Shown here: in pieces, positions 10,501-19,888 of the stretch
Numbering within the stretch: the stretch's first letter is position 1
Layout of the letters: each line of letters begins with the position of its first letter
Assembly (NCBI GenBank): GCA_016718525.1
Contig: JADKDD010000001.1
Span: 1,054,001 to 1,118,000, forward strand
DNA length: 64,000 nucleotides
Source: Rhodocyclaceae bacterium
GTDB taxonomy: Bacteria; Pseudomonadota; Gammaproteobacteria; Burkholderiales; Rhodocyclaceae
Direction of reading: 5' to 3'
The notes under the pieces: generated by a model
Databases searched by the model: none
Told to the model about the DNA's origin: nothing
The model's input: the letters and a program-made list of their open reading frames with translations, nothing else
Program-made: the position numbers and the translations under genes

Positions 10501-13500
10501 AGCCTTTTTTGCGGTCGGCACGGCAATCGATAACCACGGCGTTTCAATTGACGATGCCACGATAACTGCTGGTGCTGGTAGCGTAACGATCCGCGGCCTT
10601 GGCGCAGACGGATATGCATATGCTAACGGCGTAACGATCGCCAATGGTGCAAATATTTCCGCAACATCTGGTGCCGTATCACTCCATGGCGGTTTTCGTA
10701 GTGGCGGTTATACAACTGGTGTTCGCATTGACAATGCCACAGTGGAAACTACCGACGGAAACATAACAATTGTCGGACTCGGCGCATCAATTGGAATTGC
10801 TGAAGGTGCTGTGATCACTAACTCAGCGGTAGTTCAAGCAACTAATCATGGATCCGTCACGATCAATGGGACAGCCGGTGATCATGGCAACGGTGTGGAA
10901 GTTAAGAGCGGATCTCGCATCGAAACGCGATCCAGTGCCTTACAAATATATGGTGCAGCAACAGATAGCCTAAATGCCGCAATCATTTTGGACACCGGCA
11001 TGAGTACTAGTGGTGACGTGGTCAGTGATTCCGCGCCGATCACGCTCCACGGGTATGGCACCAATCGCATAGTTGTCGCTGGCAAGGTGGTCAGTAGTAC
11101 AGGAAACATCACTGTCCAAGGCGGTGGCAACATTGAACTCGAAGGGCTTGGCATCGTACAAACTGCCAACCGCGTCGTACTCGACGCTAACAATGGCCTG
11201 ATATCGGCGGCCAACGGTTCGATGGTCACGGCCGACACCCTGGTCACCCGAGCGAACAACGGCATCGGCACGGAGACCAACAAGCTCACCACGACAGTGA
11301 GCAATTTTTCTGCATTAAATGGCACTAGTGGCGATATCGCCATCAACAACACTGGCGATTTGCAATTGGTTGGCAGCTATAGCAACAGCTACAACATTGA
11401 AAACGCAGCCACCGGTGGCAAGGTCATTATCAACAACGCAGGGACGGTTCGTCTTTCCAATGCCAGTTACGGCGGCATCAGCGCGATGGGCAACGTCACG
11501 ATTACCACGACTGGTAGTGGCTTCAGTGACGTCCTGACCGGCCATAACCGTAATGGTATTGTCGCCCATGGCGACTTGACCATCGATGCCGATGGCAGTA
11601 TTAACCTTGGCTCACTGGGGAATGGCCATGGAGACCTTTATGCCGCTGGCAATGTATTGCTGACAACGCAAACCGGTAATGTCGCTCTTGACCATGACTC
11701 ATGGGTTGAAGCAGGTAGCCACGCAAACGGTCTGACGCCCGTACCCGGCGCGACCTTGCAGATTACTGCCGAAAATGGCCTCGCCGTAAATCACGGGCGC
11801 GTGGTAACCGACGGCGGCACGTCGACACTGACGGCAAACGCTGGTGATATTTACTTTGGCCCTGCCGGCAGTGCCCAAACAAGTGGTGGCGAACTAAACC
11901 TCGTTGGCCAATACGCCATCACAATTAACGGCATGCTCGATACCAGCGGTTCATCGACGAATCACAACGCGGGCGATATCAATATTGCACCGACTGTAAG
12001 TTCGGTCACATTGAATACGGTCACGATGGTGGGATTCGGTTTCGGCGATGGCGACAATCCGCCCGGTCAATTTACGCCTCAACCCGAAGTCCCGGTCCAA
12101 GCCGGCAAAGGCGGTACGCTAACGATTGGCATCGACTCGCCGGGCGACGAGAGTCTGGCGACAAGCATTACCCTTGGCTCAGTCACCGCCTCTGGCGGCA
12201 ACAGTTTTGGTGCGAATGGAAGTGGCAATGGCTATGACGGTGGCGATGGCGGCAAAATTCTGATTCATGCGCCTGACGCAGCGGTGACCTTTGCAGGCGG
12301 TTCTCGGATCAAGCTCTCAGGTGGGCGCGGCGGCAATGGCGCCAATGGTGTCAGTAGCAACGGAAAACTTGGTGGGGACGGTGGTTACGGTGGTTTCATC
12401 ACTATCACCAGTGACTCATTTGCGAATAGCGACTCGTACTATCCCGTGACCATCGTCGCCAACGGTGGACTCGGCGGCGCTGGCGGTAATGGAGCGAACG
12501 GCTTGCCAGGCCAGACCGGCGACGATGGACAAAACAACCTCACCGTTGGTCAGCCTGGTGGGGATGGCGACCCAGGGCAACAAGGCGATCCCGGTTGGGC
12601 TGGTGGAATCGGCGGCAAGGGAGGTTACGGCGGGCAGATCACCCTAACCACAAGCAACACCGCGTACCTTTCAGGATTCACTATCACATTGAATGGTGGA
12701 AACGGCGGTATAGGTGGATTGGGAGGCAATGGTGGCGACGGTGGCAATGGTGGTGACGGTGGCACGGGCGGTCCAAGTGCTCTCGAACCGTCTCCAGTTG
12801 CCGCTGGTAATGGCGGCAATGGAGGATCCGCCGCTTACGGTGGCAATGGCGGCAATGGCGGAACCGGCGGCAAAGGAGGCTACGGTGGCAGCATTACGAT
12901 CCTTAGCTCCACATCCGGGATTGAGATTAATGATGTCTTCTCAATCAGCGCGATCGGTGGAACCGGTGGTGCGGGCGGCGGCGCAGGCGCAGTCGGAGTC
13001 GGCGGAGGCGTCGGTGCAGGTGGCCAACCAGGGTCCGACGGCTACGGGGGGCTTGATGGAAATTATGGGAATCCGGGCAGTGGTTTCGTTGGTAGCTCCC
13101 CAATTGGTGGCATTGCCGGCACAGGAGGCATGGGCGGCGACGGCGGGCTAATCTCGATTACCTCGGATTCACTCACGACCCGCCTATATGGCAATTATTG
13201 GTGGAGCACCATCACGCAATTTTCGGCGAATGGTGGTGCGGGTGGAGCCGGCGGTGCCGGATTTACAGGCGTAACAGGAAGCAATGGATCTGCGGGCGGC
13301 TACTATAGCAACGGTAGTGCCGGCGGCGCTGGCGGTACCGGCGGTACGGGTGGCACCGGTGGAATTGGCGGCCAAGGCGGTAGCATTTTGATCACTACGA
13401 CTGGGGAGGCCAATATTTCGTCCACCAACTTTACCGCCCGGGGTGGAATCGGCGGTAGCGGTGGCGTCGGTGGAACGGGCGGTATCGGCGGTTCTGGTGG

Positions 13501-16500
13501 GTTTGGTTATGACGGCGGAGAAGGAGCCAGTGATGGAGGAGTCGGTGGCGATGGTGGCACGGGTGGCATCGGTGGCACTGGTGGAACTGGTGGCGCCAGC
13601 GGGACGATTACCGTTCTCGCCGGCACTGTCAAGATTGACGGCTACCACCCAACAGTAGTTTCGAACGCCGCCGGTCGAGGAGGCAACAAGGGCCTTGGCG
13701 GTGTGGGTGGCGATGGCGGCGAAGGTGGGGAAAACTTTGATACCAGTGGGTTTGCCGATTTGGGCAATTTTGGCGGCCCGGGAATCGATGGCTCAAACGG
13801 AGCCACGCCTGTAGAGGGCCTTGCAGCATTAATTTCCGGGACGAACCACATCGAACTTTGGAGTTCCTTGAACACCGAGGGAGGAAGCCTGCGCCTGAGT
13901 TCCACCGGATGGATTGGCAACGACGGATTTGCTTCCGGAACCATATCGACCGATGGCAATGCAGATCATCGTCATGCCGGTAACATCACGATCATTGGCG
14001 GCCCGACAGCGGTGCGAATTTCCCAAGTGAGCATGAACGGAAACGGTTCGGGTAGCGCTTTTGGTGGCAACGCGGGTAGTTTGACCATCGGTGCGCTCGG
14101 TTTAATTCAAGATATCGAACTCGGATCGGTCAGTGCCAACGGCGGGAATGGCGGCCTTTGGCCCAACGCAGTAAATGGTGGCGCTGGTGGCAACTTGACC
14201 ATCACCGCCCCGAATGCGGAGGTATCTCTCGGATCGGTCAGCCTGAATGGCGGCGATGCCGACTACAACGATAATCGCAATGGCGGGAACGGCGGGACGG
14301 TAACCATCACCACCACCAAATCAGTCACTCTGATGGGAGACATCAACGCCAACGGGGCGTTTGGACGTACGGGTGGCACGGGTGGAGACGTCAGCATTAC
14401 GGCGGGCAGCAATCAATCCTTTGATGGTGGAAATGCATTCATCAGCACCCGTGGCGGAAATGGCGAAACTGCCGGCTTGGGCGGCGACATTGATTTATCT
14501 GTCGCGAATGGGGCGATCACCCGCTTCAACCTGAACACCCAGGGTGGTTTCCAGTCCTCAAATCTGTCCCACGCTACCGCTGGCCAAGCCACGCTGTCCT
14601 CCACCGTTAGCGATCTATCAATTAAGGGGATCAATGCCACAACCGAGACCGCGTTAACCATTCATTCCGCCGGGTCGATCAATGGTATTGGTGACGGTAT
14701 CCACGCAGCTTCGGGTGTCGGCGTTGATCTCATCGCAGTCTCCGGTATTGGTTCCAATGCAAGCGATGGCGCATTGCACGTGGCGACCTCCGACGGGTTC
14801 GGTGCGGTGACCGTGACCTTTGCCAATACTTCAGGCAACACAAAGATTTCGGCAACTCAGGACTTAAGCATTGGTAGTGCCGGTAGTACCAACGCCGCAG
14901 GCGCCGTTTTCTTGTCAACGACCAATAACGCCGATATCAACATTGATGGTGACCTAACCACCACAGGCAACATTTCAATCGTGACCGGCAGTGACTTGTC
15001 CGCGGGCTCGATCAACGTCCGCAATGGCGCGACCATCGCCAGCACCGGCGGCGACATATCGCTGCTTGCAATTAGCGGTGATGTCAGTTTGGTCAACGGG
15101 AGTGACGGTGCACACATTGATTCCACCAACGGCGGCAGTGATGGTGGCAACATCACCTTGTTCGCCCACGGCAGCGCAACGTCTCTGGCCTTTCTGACCG
15201 ATGAACCTCAAGAAGGTAGCATTACCGAAGGCACTGGTAGCTTGGCGATTTTAGATGCCACCCAAGGCCTCTCCCCGACCCAACAACACAGCCTGAGCAA
15301 CGGCTACTTGATTTACAACGGCAACGCCCTGACGCTCAGCGGGACCTTCGGCAACGGGAAAAACGTGATCCTGGAATCGCGTACCGGCGCAATCGATATG
15401 GACGCCAGCACCACGATTGAAACCAATGGTGCAGGTTTTGTAATTGCCCGCGCGGCAACCGATGTGACCATGGTAAGCGGTTCCAGCATCACCACAGCGG
15501 GCAAAGTATCGATCAACGCGGCCAGCGGCAACATCGTTGTTAGTGATGTTGAAGCAACCAACAATACGGTGAATTTGAGTGCCGGTGGAGCGATTACCGG
15601 CGCACTTGGCAATTCGGGCCGGGACGTTACGGCGAGCACCCTGATTGCAACTGCCGGTAGTGGGATCGGCACCCTAGCCACTAAACTAAAAACCGACGTC
15701 AGCAATCTCTCTGGGCTCAATACCACCACCGGCGATATTGCCATTACCAACTCGACCTTGGTTAGCGCTGGCAATTTGAGTTTGTTTGACAGTAACGAAG
15801 GCGACGTCCAATACTTTTCTGTTCGCAACGCAGGCGGTGCGGTAAGTATCACGAACACTGGCCAGCTGGATATTGGTGGTGCGAGCTTCGGCGGTATAGA
15901 GGCCAGCGGCAATGTCACCCTGCTCACCGCAGGCTCTGGCGATATCCGCACTGGTCGGGGCGGTATTGTGTCGGGCGGCAATGTCTCGATCACCGCCGAG
16001 GAGAACTTGCGAGTTGGTCTGTTGAGTGGCACTGGTGGTCACGTTTATGCCACCGGCAATATCACCTTGGCATCAACCGCTGGCAATATTGCGATAAGCG
16101 GTGACGCGAGAGTCATTTCAGGGTCGTCGCAGTTTGGTAGTAGCAATAACTCGACACTTGATATCACTGCCGATCAAAACTTTACTTTCTTGCCTGCGTC
16201 AAGAAATTCCAACGCATACATGGCCACCAGTGGCGGCGACATGCACGTCACGGCGACCAATGGCGGAATCACCATTGGCGACAATGCTCATAAACTGTAT
16301 ACCGCTGGCGGCGACCTGTTTTTAAGTTCCGGCACGGGCATATCGATCGCGACCGAGTTGAAGACGGTGTCGGATGACATTGGCGTTCCCGATGCCGGCA
16401 ACGTCAACATCGTTGCCGGCTCCGGCAGCACCATCAATCTGGCCAATGCTTTCGTCAACATGCACGGCAGCGATAACAACAGTGGCGGCGCGGGTGGTAA

Positions 16501-19500
16501 GGGTGGCACGCTGACCATCGGCACACCCGGCAGTCAAAGTTTGGCGGCCACCATCACACTTGGCATGGTCAACGCCCAAGGTGGGTATAGCACGGGAGCC
16601 AATCCAGGAAAAGATGGCGGCGCGGTCAAAATTCATGCGCCCAATGCGGCCGTAACCATAGGAAGCACCCTCCTCAAAGGCGGCGCATCTAACGACGATT
16701 TGGGCATCGGCGGCGCTGGCGGCAGCTTGCTCATATCCGCTTCAGATACCTTAATCATTAATGGGACCGTCAATGCCAGCGGCGGGAGCGGTAGCACCGG
16801 CGGCAACGGTGGAACGATCGACGTCATTACAACCGGTGACTCGTACGTCGGATTGGAGATCACAAGTTATGGTGGCGTGACAGCTTTGGGCGGCAATGGG
16901 ACGACCCAAGCCGGAAACGGCGGCGTAATCAATCTCGAAAGTGAGACTGCACTCTATACCTACGGTACGCTGAACGCATCAGGCGGTAACCGTGCCATCG
17001 GCAGCGGCAACGGCGGTAACGGAGGCCCCATCACAATCACTAGCGGTAAGGAAGTCTACGGTGAGGGCGCGGTCATTCGCGCCGACGGTGGCAACGGTCT
17101 AATTAACGGTGACGGTGGTGACATTACGATTGCAACCACTGGGATCCCATTCACGCAGTACATCACATTCGATGAAGGATCTTTGCTTAGTGCGCGCGGT
17201 GGAAGCGACGCGAGTTCCGCACTGGGCGGAACTGGCGGTAACATCTTTTTGGACGGTTCTTCCGCCGATAAAGACTTCATTACCATTTCGGGTGGAACGA
17301 CAATTGACGCTTCAGGTGGCAATGCATCCGGCAATGTCGGAGTAGGTGGAATGGGCGGAACAGTCACGCTGCTGGGTGACAGTGTTGTGGGCGAAAGAGG
17401 CCAGGTTGTGCGAGCTGATGGTGGCACAGGCAGTACCGGCGGCAAGGGCGGTCAAATTGACGTCAACGTCACGGACGGCAACTATGGTGCATCGTTCAGC
17501 GGTGGCGGTACTATTTCCGCCCAAGGCGGCATTGGCGACACCCAGTCGGGCACAGGTGGTGAGGGTGGTGATGTTTCGATCTCGACCACCGCCACCGGAT
17601 ACGTTGCCGTCCACAGCATCAATGTTCGCGGTGGTAACGGGGACACTGGCGGCGATGGCGGGTATGTGACGATAGCAAGCGGGACTGAGGTCGAAGGACG
17701 CGCGCATGATTCGTTTGGCGCCAGCATTATTGCCACCGGTGGTGGTGACTTTACGGCGACGACGCCAGGCGCAGGCGGAGATATTTTGTTTACGCTGGCT
17801 AACACTGGAACCGTCAAGGACCTGAAGTTCGATGCCAACGGCTACGGTTCGGGTGGCACGATTACTGTCAAGGCGCTCGCCGGCAATCTGACAGTCGGCG
17901 GTCTTGAGGCGTTTAGCCCGATCACTGTCCAGGCTGATGACGGCAGCATTACAGGCACCGGTGCCGCACCGCACATCATCGCCGATAATCTTGATATCAC
18001 GTTACTGGCGACCGCCGGCATCGGCAGCGTCGGGAATGAAATCGTGGTAGCGAGTCCCGGCCCCACTACCTCGCTCAGTTTTACCAACACCATTAGTGGA
18101 GAGGTCGCAATCCGAGCCAGTAACAGCGACTTGGCTATTAAAGGCGGGTCCAATACGGCGACTGGTGGTGGCGCAAACGGCAACATTTACTTGAGCGCCA
18201 CCGGATTCGATCAAAATGAAAGTCGCCTCGCGGCAATCGTATTGGAACGCGACGGTACCAATGTCACGGCAAGCGGTGCGATTGTCTATCAAGCGGACAA
18301 TTTCTTCCTGACCCGCAGCGGTTCGTTCGGTCAGTCCATCGCCGGCACCTCGATTACAGTTCGGCCAGAGAACCCACGCGACATCGTTCTGGATACCGAC
18401 GCGACGTCGAGTCGCGTTGCCGGCAGCTTGAGTCTGCTGGGTAACGAACTGACCTCATTCCATGCGCCAAACCTCATTTTTGGTGACACCACCACGACCA
18501 AATCAGTGATTGTGAAGGACGGTAATGGCGCTACGAATGGGCAGATTGCGCTCACCTACTCCGCCTACAACGCCGGCACAGGTGTAGGTCAATTGTCATT
18601 GATCAGCGGTACCACGTTTGCCGCCAGTGAAGTCAAGGTTCAAACGGCACTAAACATGACCGGCGTGCTGAACCTTCAAGGCACCGATCAGGTGGTAGTC
18701 GCAGCACCGATCACCACTAACGGCGGTGATATCCATATCAACTCGGTTAGTACGCGCACCCCGGTGGATATTCAGGCAACAATCAATGCCGGCGCCGGTG
18801 ACGTGACGATTTTCGGCGGCGGCAATGCTTACCATCGCGTGGGAGTCAGGATCGGCAGCCTTGCCACAGGCGTCGCCGAAGTTCTCGGCGATTCAATCAC
18901 CATCAACAGTTTGAGTTGCAGCAGCGCAACTTCAGTCGTGGCAGGCATTTACCTGGACGGTTCCGCCGTCGGCGGCGCAACGATTGGTGGTGGGGGTCAG
19001 GCTGGGGCGATTACCCTGATTGCAGACACCATGGGCGCAACGGTGAACAATGCGGGTGTCGAAACCAGCGGCACGGTAACGGTACTCGCCCACTCTGCCA
19101 GCGGCACGTTTGAGCTTGGCGGAACGGATGGCACAGCAGGTACAGGTATTGGTGGTGCCAAGGGCGTCCAGCGATATTTCGCTGACGCACTGTCTGGCAG
19201 CGGTGGCACAACGCTGAGTTATGGTGACTACACCCACGATTTACTGATTAGCGGCTCAGTTGGTGCTGGTAACACGGCGTTGGTATTGCTCGGCGACAAC
19301 GTCGAGATTGCTGCAACAGGTTCCATCTATAGCTACAAGAGCGGCACCGGTACGTCAATCAATATTGATACGGTTACCAGCTTTACCAACCTTGGCGGTT
19401 CCTCCGCAATCGACCCAGGCACAGGCCGTTGGCTTATCTGGGGTAGCGACCCGACCGCTTTCAACATGGGTGGACTGGATTACGACTTCGGTCAGTACGA

Positions 19501-19888
19501 TGCGACCTATTCATCGCCACCGACGATTGCCGGGATTGGTAACGGACGGATGTATTCATATGCTCCCTCAGCATTGGATGTGACCCTGAATAGCGTCGCA
19601 AGTCGCGTCTATGACGCCACAGCAGACGCTGTCGCTGGCAGTTATATGGTTGCTGGATTGGAGTTTTCCGACTCCGCTACAGTGACAGCAACAACAGTGA
19701 CTTATAACAATAAAAATGCTGGAACCGGCAAGACTGTCACCGCAAACGGCATAAATATCGCCGCAACTGATGCAAACTCAAAGTCGGTCTATGGCTACAT
19801 TGACATCAACATCCGCAACGTATGGCGGCGCCGAAATCACTGCCGCTGCCCTGGCACTCAACGCCGTCACCGACAGCAAGGTCTATGA
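4550..19888 (+). CDS. Giant filamentous haemagglutinin-type (TpsA) adhesin, first frame segment
   Basis: The start is the ATG at 4550, which has an AAGGA site; a TTG at 4526 lacks support. A basic leader of about 30 residues precedes a hydrophobic stretch ending NYAMA/NP, the extended signal peptide common in large adhesins. A TPS (haemagglutination activity) domain follows, with the NPAGILVG motif and beta-helix repeats such as NNGVITTPQGE. Then come thousands of residues of Gly-, Ser-, Thr- and Asn-rich beta-helix sequence with repeated SGNITLTG-like strands. The product would be secreted through an outer-membrane TpsB pore, which is not in this window. The reading frame is lost near 19790-19800; the last 30 or so codons to 19888 are out of frame. 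The gene continues in the next two segments. Confidence 0.88.
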   Translation: MKSPKLRSRFSSFGGRSRRFNAKHRILATAVSACFAANYAMANPTGAAVVNGTAIINRVGNVLNVTNSNGAILNWQTFNIAQGETTRFIQPTVSSAVMNRVLSADPSLIYGQLTSNGKVWLINPAGILVGASGKIDTAGFVASTLGISNQDFLAGRLNLSAAPGAGSVVNQGTITTPSGGSVYLIGTNVSNNGVITTPQGETILAAGATVHLVDSATPGVKVEITGSEGNATNLGTIAAEAGRIGIAGVIVRNSGTLNASSVVNEGGRIFLKASQDAFVDGAGRIVTTGTKGGTVEVLGNRVAVTDQASIDASGETGGGKILVGGDYQGKNPDIQNAQVTFVGEETTLSVNATSVGAGGTAIIWSDDTTRAYGHIEAKGGAQGGNGGLVETSGKRSLDVSGARVDTRASQGSNGNWLLDPTDVTILAGDCGCSLTGGMFDTGNRDSSIIYTGDINANLIQGDVTISTTSLGPGTGDITLNTGAQISNTYAGDPRTLTLKADGAITMMANSSITGNLLGALNVNLYADTDGVGGGFIEMNSYSQIQTFGGSVVMAGGDINGNGSAAGNTTQKVGISLFGATINAIGGSITLRGKGRDDDSSAYGVRIEGGSTLTAIDSGSIHITGHGGTSATGLSNIGVNLGETGTASLGTDSGDIIISGVGGTDGSGVKLYSAIVGSNTGAITVNGTSGNSGASQYGGTDRGVYVNGASLSTGGGITITGTSNGDRLADNRGVSIFGSSRIEVTGASALTITGQGGGSADGYNTGIAVETTGTNVSTTLPAGLFSANGDITLDGTAGNGSAGVNRGVRISGATIHTTGAGSISVTGQGGNGGDQNDGVLVQNASSLQTNSGAISVTGTSGYGGDASGVKIKGASLMTLSNNSISITGASHGTSGSKNVGVAIYNYDSTDTNTSITANGSGNINITGTGGSGSGNDHYGVNIYTDLASDPATVGAALEVTGTGNISVTGTGGSGNGYNTGVRIGTATVTTNDGNIHVTGYGGSGNVANRGIRLGNDNGDGAVVTSLNSGNITFTGIAGYDGDGVQIFNNARVETTSGALTITGAAGAGGGDSDINVDSTGRIVSQSSSITLTGNGVYGGIVESAGKIKNYGGSVSITSASDIIIGETRAGTTNSAGNTVTMQAAGNIIASGPITSYGGSVLLQSNFDGNGGAIELNGVNAVINSHGGSIMLTGGNNAATGYATGDANHIVGVKLASAQLISGGGDVTIRGAGVDGMSNAHGVSTNLSTIAVGSGAITVTGVSGVSDDAIGVNLIDTPLTTSGNVTLDGSSSGTNIGLNYGVYLSGSPITTTGSGVISITGQHGAGPEAGVYANGSTLSSPNTIVVSSDRISFVTTNGSNLALESSGALLTSDITSNGGNISLSTTNGALNAVGLNTSGTASDPNAGNINVIGSPTTVTFGATSMNGGTPATGNGGTGGTLTIGSPSTATQITLGAINANGGTGGTNDDGGQGGSVIINAPSADVALAGDMHLDGGGSGGSGSHIGGAGGSLTISAQSVSTTYDHYARGGAGNGGGPNGDSGGAGGSVTISTTGAGGNVSITGGSSVAVDAIFNYGGDGHGGGAGGAGGSVTLHANGGDFTGGNISNGGGAGHSTGGAGANVIISATGAIDVGNVTTTGGSGFDSPALSSGGNAGSVTLTAGADINTGDIGAAGGLGYSDGGAGQGGNIALSSRAGDITTNTLSSRGGYAEGTTAGANAGSITLSAFGTISTSTISAQGGGSLSGSNVAGGDGGSVSIIAGTDVSTGNISTTGGKGLTDGNGGKVKLYALTGNVSAGNIDSTSDLNAAAVGGDITIYAHDTATVTGTSSGTTVENVFDFDTNVVDASLFDGSSPLTYTFDGDIIVNSSDSFTLTNNIVTSGNVILDARGSNSITLNADVDVGNSSWFSANAEGDVTLKFVNAGSISVSAGNSISVAPAGTLESRVRGIKFAADSDGSDAGAISIGSGALLDSHGGNILLAGGDHAGAFFAVGTAIDNHGVSIDDATITAGAGSVTIRGLGADGYAYANGVTIANGANISATSGAVSLHGGFRSGGYTTGVRIDNATVETTDGNITIVGLGASIGIAEGAVITNSAVVQATNHGSVTINGTAGDHGNGVEVKSGSRIETRSSALQIYGAATDSLNAAIILDTGMSTSGDVVSDSAPITLHGYGTNRIVVAGKVVSSTGNITVQGGGNIELEGLGIVQTANRVVLDANNGLISAANGSMVTADTLVTRANNGIGTETNKLTTTVSNFSALNGTSGDIAINNTGDLQLVGSYSNSYNIENAATGGKVIINNAGTVRLSNASYGGISAMGNVTITTTGSGFSDVLTGHNRNGIVAHGDLTIDADGSINLGSLGNGHGDLYAAGNVLLTTQTGNVALDHDSWVEAGSHANGLTPVPGATLQITAENGLAVNHGRVVTDGGTSTLTANAGDIYFGPAGSAQTSGGELNLVGQYAITINGMLDTSGSSTNHNAGDINIAPTVSSVTLNTVTMVGFGFGDGDNPPGQFTPQPEVPVQAGKGGTLTIGIDSPGDESLATSITLGSVTASGGNSFGANGSGNGYDGGDGGKILIHAPDAAVTFAGGSRIKLSGGRGGNGANGVSSNGKLGGDGGYGGFITITSDSFANSDSYYPVTIVANGGLGGAGGNGANGLPGQTGDDGQNNLTVGQPGGDGDPGQQGDPGWAGGIGGKGGYGGQITLTTSNTAYLSGFTITLNGGNGGIGGLGGNGGDGGNGGDGGTGGPSALEPSPVAAGNGGNGGSAAYGGNGGNGGTGGKGGYGGSITILSSTSGIEINDVFSISAIGGTGGAGGGAGAVGVGGGVGAGGQPGSDGYGGLDGNYGNPGSGFVGSSPIGGIAGTGGMGGDGGLISITSDSLTTRLYGNYWWSTITQFSANGGAGGAGGAGFTGVTGSNGSAGGYYSNGSAGGAGGTGGTGGTGGIGGQGGSILITTTGEANISSTNFTARGGIGGSGGVGGTGGIGGSGGFGYDGGEGASDGGVGGDGGTGGIGGTGGTGGASGTITVLAGTVKIDGYHPTVVSNAAGRGGNKGLGGVGGDGGEGGENFDTSGFADLGNFGGPGIDGSNGATPVEGLAALISGTNHIELWSSLNTEGGSLRLSSTGWIGNDGFASGTISTDGNADHRHAGNITIIGGPTAVRISQVSMNGNGSGSAFGGNAGSLTIGALGLIQDIELGSVSANGGNGGLWPNAVNGGAGGNLTITAPNAEVSLGSVSLNGGDADYNDNRNGGNGGTVTITTTKSVTLMGDINANGAFGRTGGTGGDVSITAGSNQSFDGGNAFISTRGGNGETAGLGGDIDLSVANGAITRFNLNTQGGFQSSNLSHATAGQATLSSTVSDLSIKGINATTETALTIHSAGSINGIGDGIHAASGVGVDLIAVSGIGSNASDGALHVATSDGFGAVTVTFANTSGNTKISATQDLSIGSAGSTNAAGAVFLSTTNNADINIDGDLTTTGNISIVTGSDLSAGSINVRNGATIASTGGDISLLAISGDVSLVNGSDGAHIDSTNGGSDGGNITLFAHGSATSLAFLTDEPQEGSITEGTGSLAILDATQGLSPTQQHSLSNGYLIYNGNALTLSGTFGNGKNVILESRTGAIDMDASTTIETNGAGFVIARAATDVTMVSGSSITTAGKVSINAASGNIVVSDVEATNNTVNLSAGGAITGALGNSGRDVTASTLIATAGSGIGTLATKLKTDVSNLSGLNTTTGDIAITNSTLVSAGNLSLFDSNEGDVQYFSVRNAGGAVSITNTGQLDIGGASFGGIEASGNVTLLTAGSGDIRTGRGGIVSGGNVSITAEENLRVGLLSGTGGHVYATGNITLASTAGNIAISGDARVISGSSQFGSSNNSTLDITADQNFTFLPASRNSNAYMATSGGDMHVTATNGGITIGDNAHKLYTAGGDLFLSSGTGISIATELKTVSDDIGVPDAGNVNIVAGSGSTINLANAFVNMHGSDNNSGGAGGKGGTLTIGTPGSQSLAATITLGMVNAQGGYSTGANPGKDGGAVKIHAPNAAVTIGSTLLKGGASNDDLGIGGAGGSLLISASDTLIINGTVNASGGSGSTGGNGGTIDVITTGDSYVGLEITSYGGVTALGGNGTTQAGNGGVINLESETALYTYGTLNASGGNRAIGSGNGGNGGPITITSGKEVYGEGAVIRADGGNGLINGDGGDITIATTGIPFTQYITFDEGSLLSARGGSDASSALGGTGGNIFLDGSSADKDFITISGGTTIDASGGNASGNVGVGGMGGTVTLLGDSVVGERGQVVRADGGTGSTGGKGGQIDVNVTDGNYGASFSGGGTISAQGGIGDTQSGTGGEGGDVSISTTATGYVAVHSINVRGGNGDTGGDGGYVTIASGTEVEGRAHDSFGASIIATGGGDFTATTPGAGGDILFTLANTGTVKDLKFDANGYGSGGTITVKALAGNLTVGGLEAFSPITVQADDGSITGTGAAPHIIADNLDITLLATAGIGSVGNEIVVASPGPTTSLSFTNTISGEVAIRASNSDLAIKGGSNTATGGGANGNIYLSATGFDQNESRLAAIVLERDGTNVTASGAIVYQADNFFLTRSGSFGQSIAGTSITVRPENPRDIVLDTDATSSRVAGSLSLLGNELTSFHAPNLIFGDTTTTKSVIVKDGNGATNGQIALTYSAYNAGTGVGQLSLISGTTFAASEVKVQTALNMTGVLNLQGTDQVVVAAPITTNGGDIHINSVSTRTPVDIQATINAGAGDVTIFGGGNAYHRVGVRIGSLATGVAEVLGDSITINSLSCSSATSVVAGIYLDGSAVGGATIGGGGQAGAITLIADTMGATVNNAGVETSGTVTVLAHSASGTFELGGTDGTAGTGIGGAKGVQRYFADALSGSGGTTLSYGDYTHDLLISGSVGAGNTALVLLGDNVEIAATGSIYSYKSGTGTSINIDTVTSFTNLGGSSAIDPGTGRWLIWGSDPTAFNMGGLDYDFGQYDATYSSPPTIAGIGNGRMYSYAPSALDVTLNSVASRVYDATADAVAGSYMVAGLEFSDSATVTATTVTYNNKNAGTGKTVTANGINIAATDANSKSVYGYIDINIRNVWRRRNHCRCPGTQRRHRQQGL
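5610..5633 (-). repeat. Dispersed repeat copy I, inside the adhesin
   Basis: On the minus strand this reads GCCGTCCCGCCAGCACCAAC followed by TG, matching the dispersed repeat core with CCGT upstream. In the adhesin frame it encodes SVGAGGTA. Gly/Ala-rich coding sequence could produce such a match by chance, so membership is less certain than for the intergenic copies. Confidence 0.35.
12300..13760 (+). other. Glycine-rich low-complexity blocks within the adhesin
   Basis: Within the first adhesin segment, several runs of GGxGGxGG-type sequence occur, for example GGNGGDGGNGGDGGTGG near 12725-12775 and comparable runs near 13230-13380 and 13440-13610. They alternate with short beta-strand segments such as ITITS or ILITTTG. 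The pattern resembles Gly-rich loops decorating a beta-helix. It also creates many spurious minus-strand open frames, which I do not call as genes. Confidence 0.7.
19255..19281 (-). repeat. Dispersed repeat copy G, inside the adhesin
   Basis: On the minus strand it reads AACGCCGTGTTACCAGCACC followed by AACTGAG, very close to the family consensus and nearly identical to intergenic copy A over about 24 bases. In the adhesin frame it encodes SVGAGNTAL. Confidence 0.5.

Noticed and set aside
4598..18555. Many long open frames on the minus strand and in other plus-strand frames across the adhesin
   Set aside because: Strong codon and composition bias of Gly/Thr/Ala/Asn-rich repeats leaves stop-free antisense frames. 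They lack ribosome-binding sites and recognisable domains.
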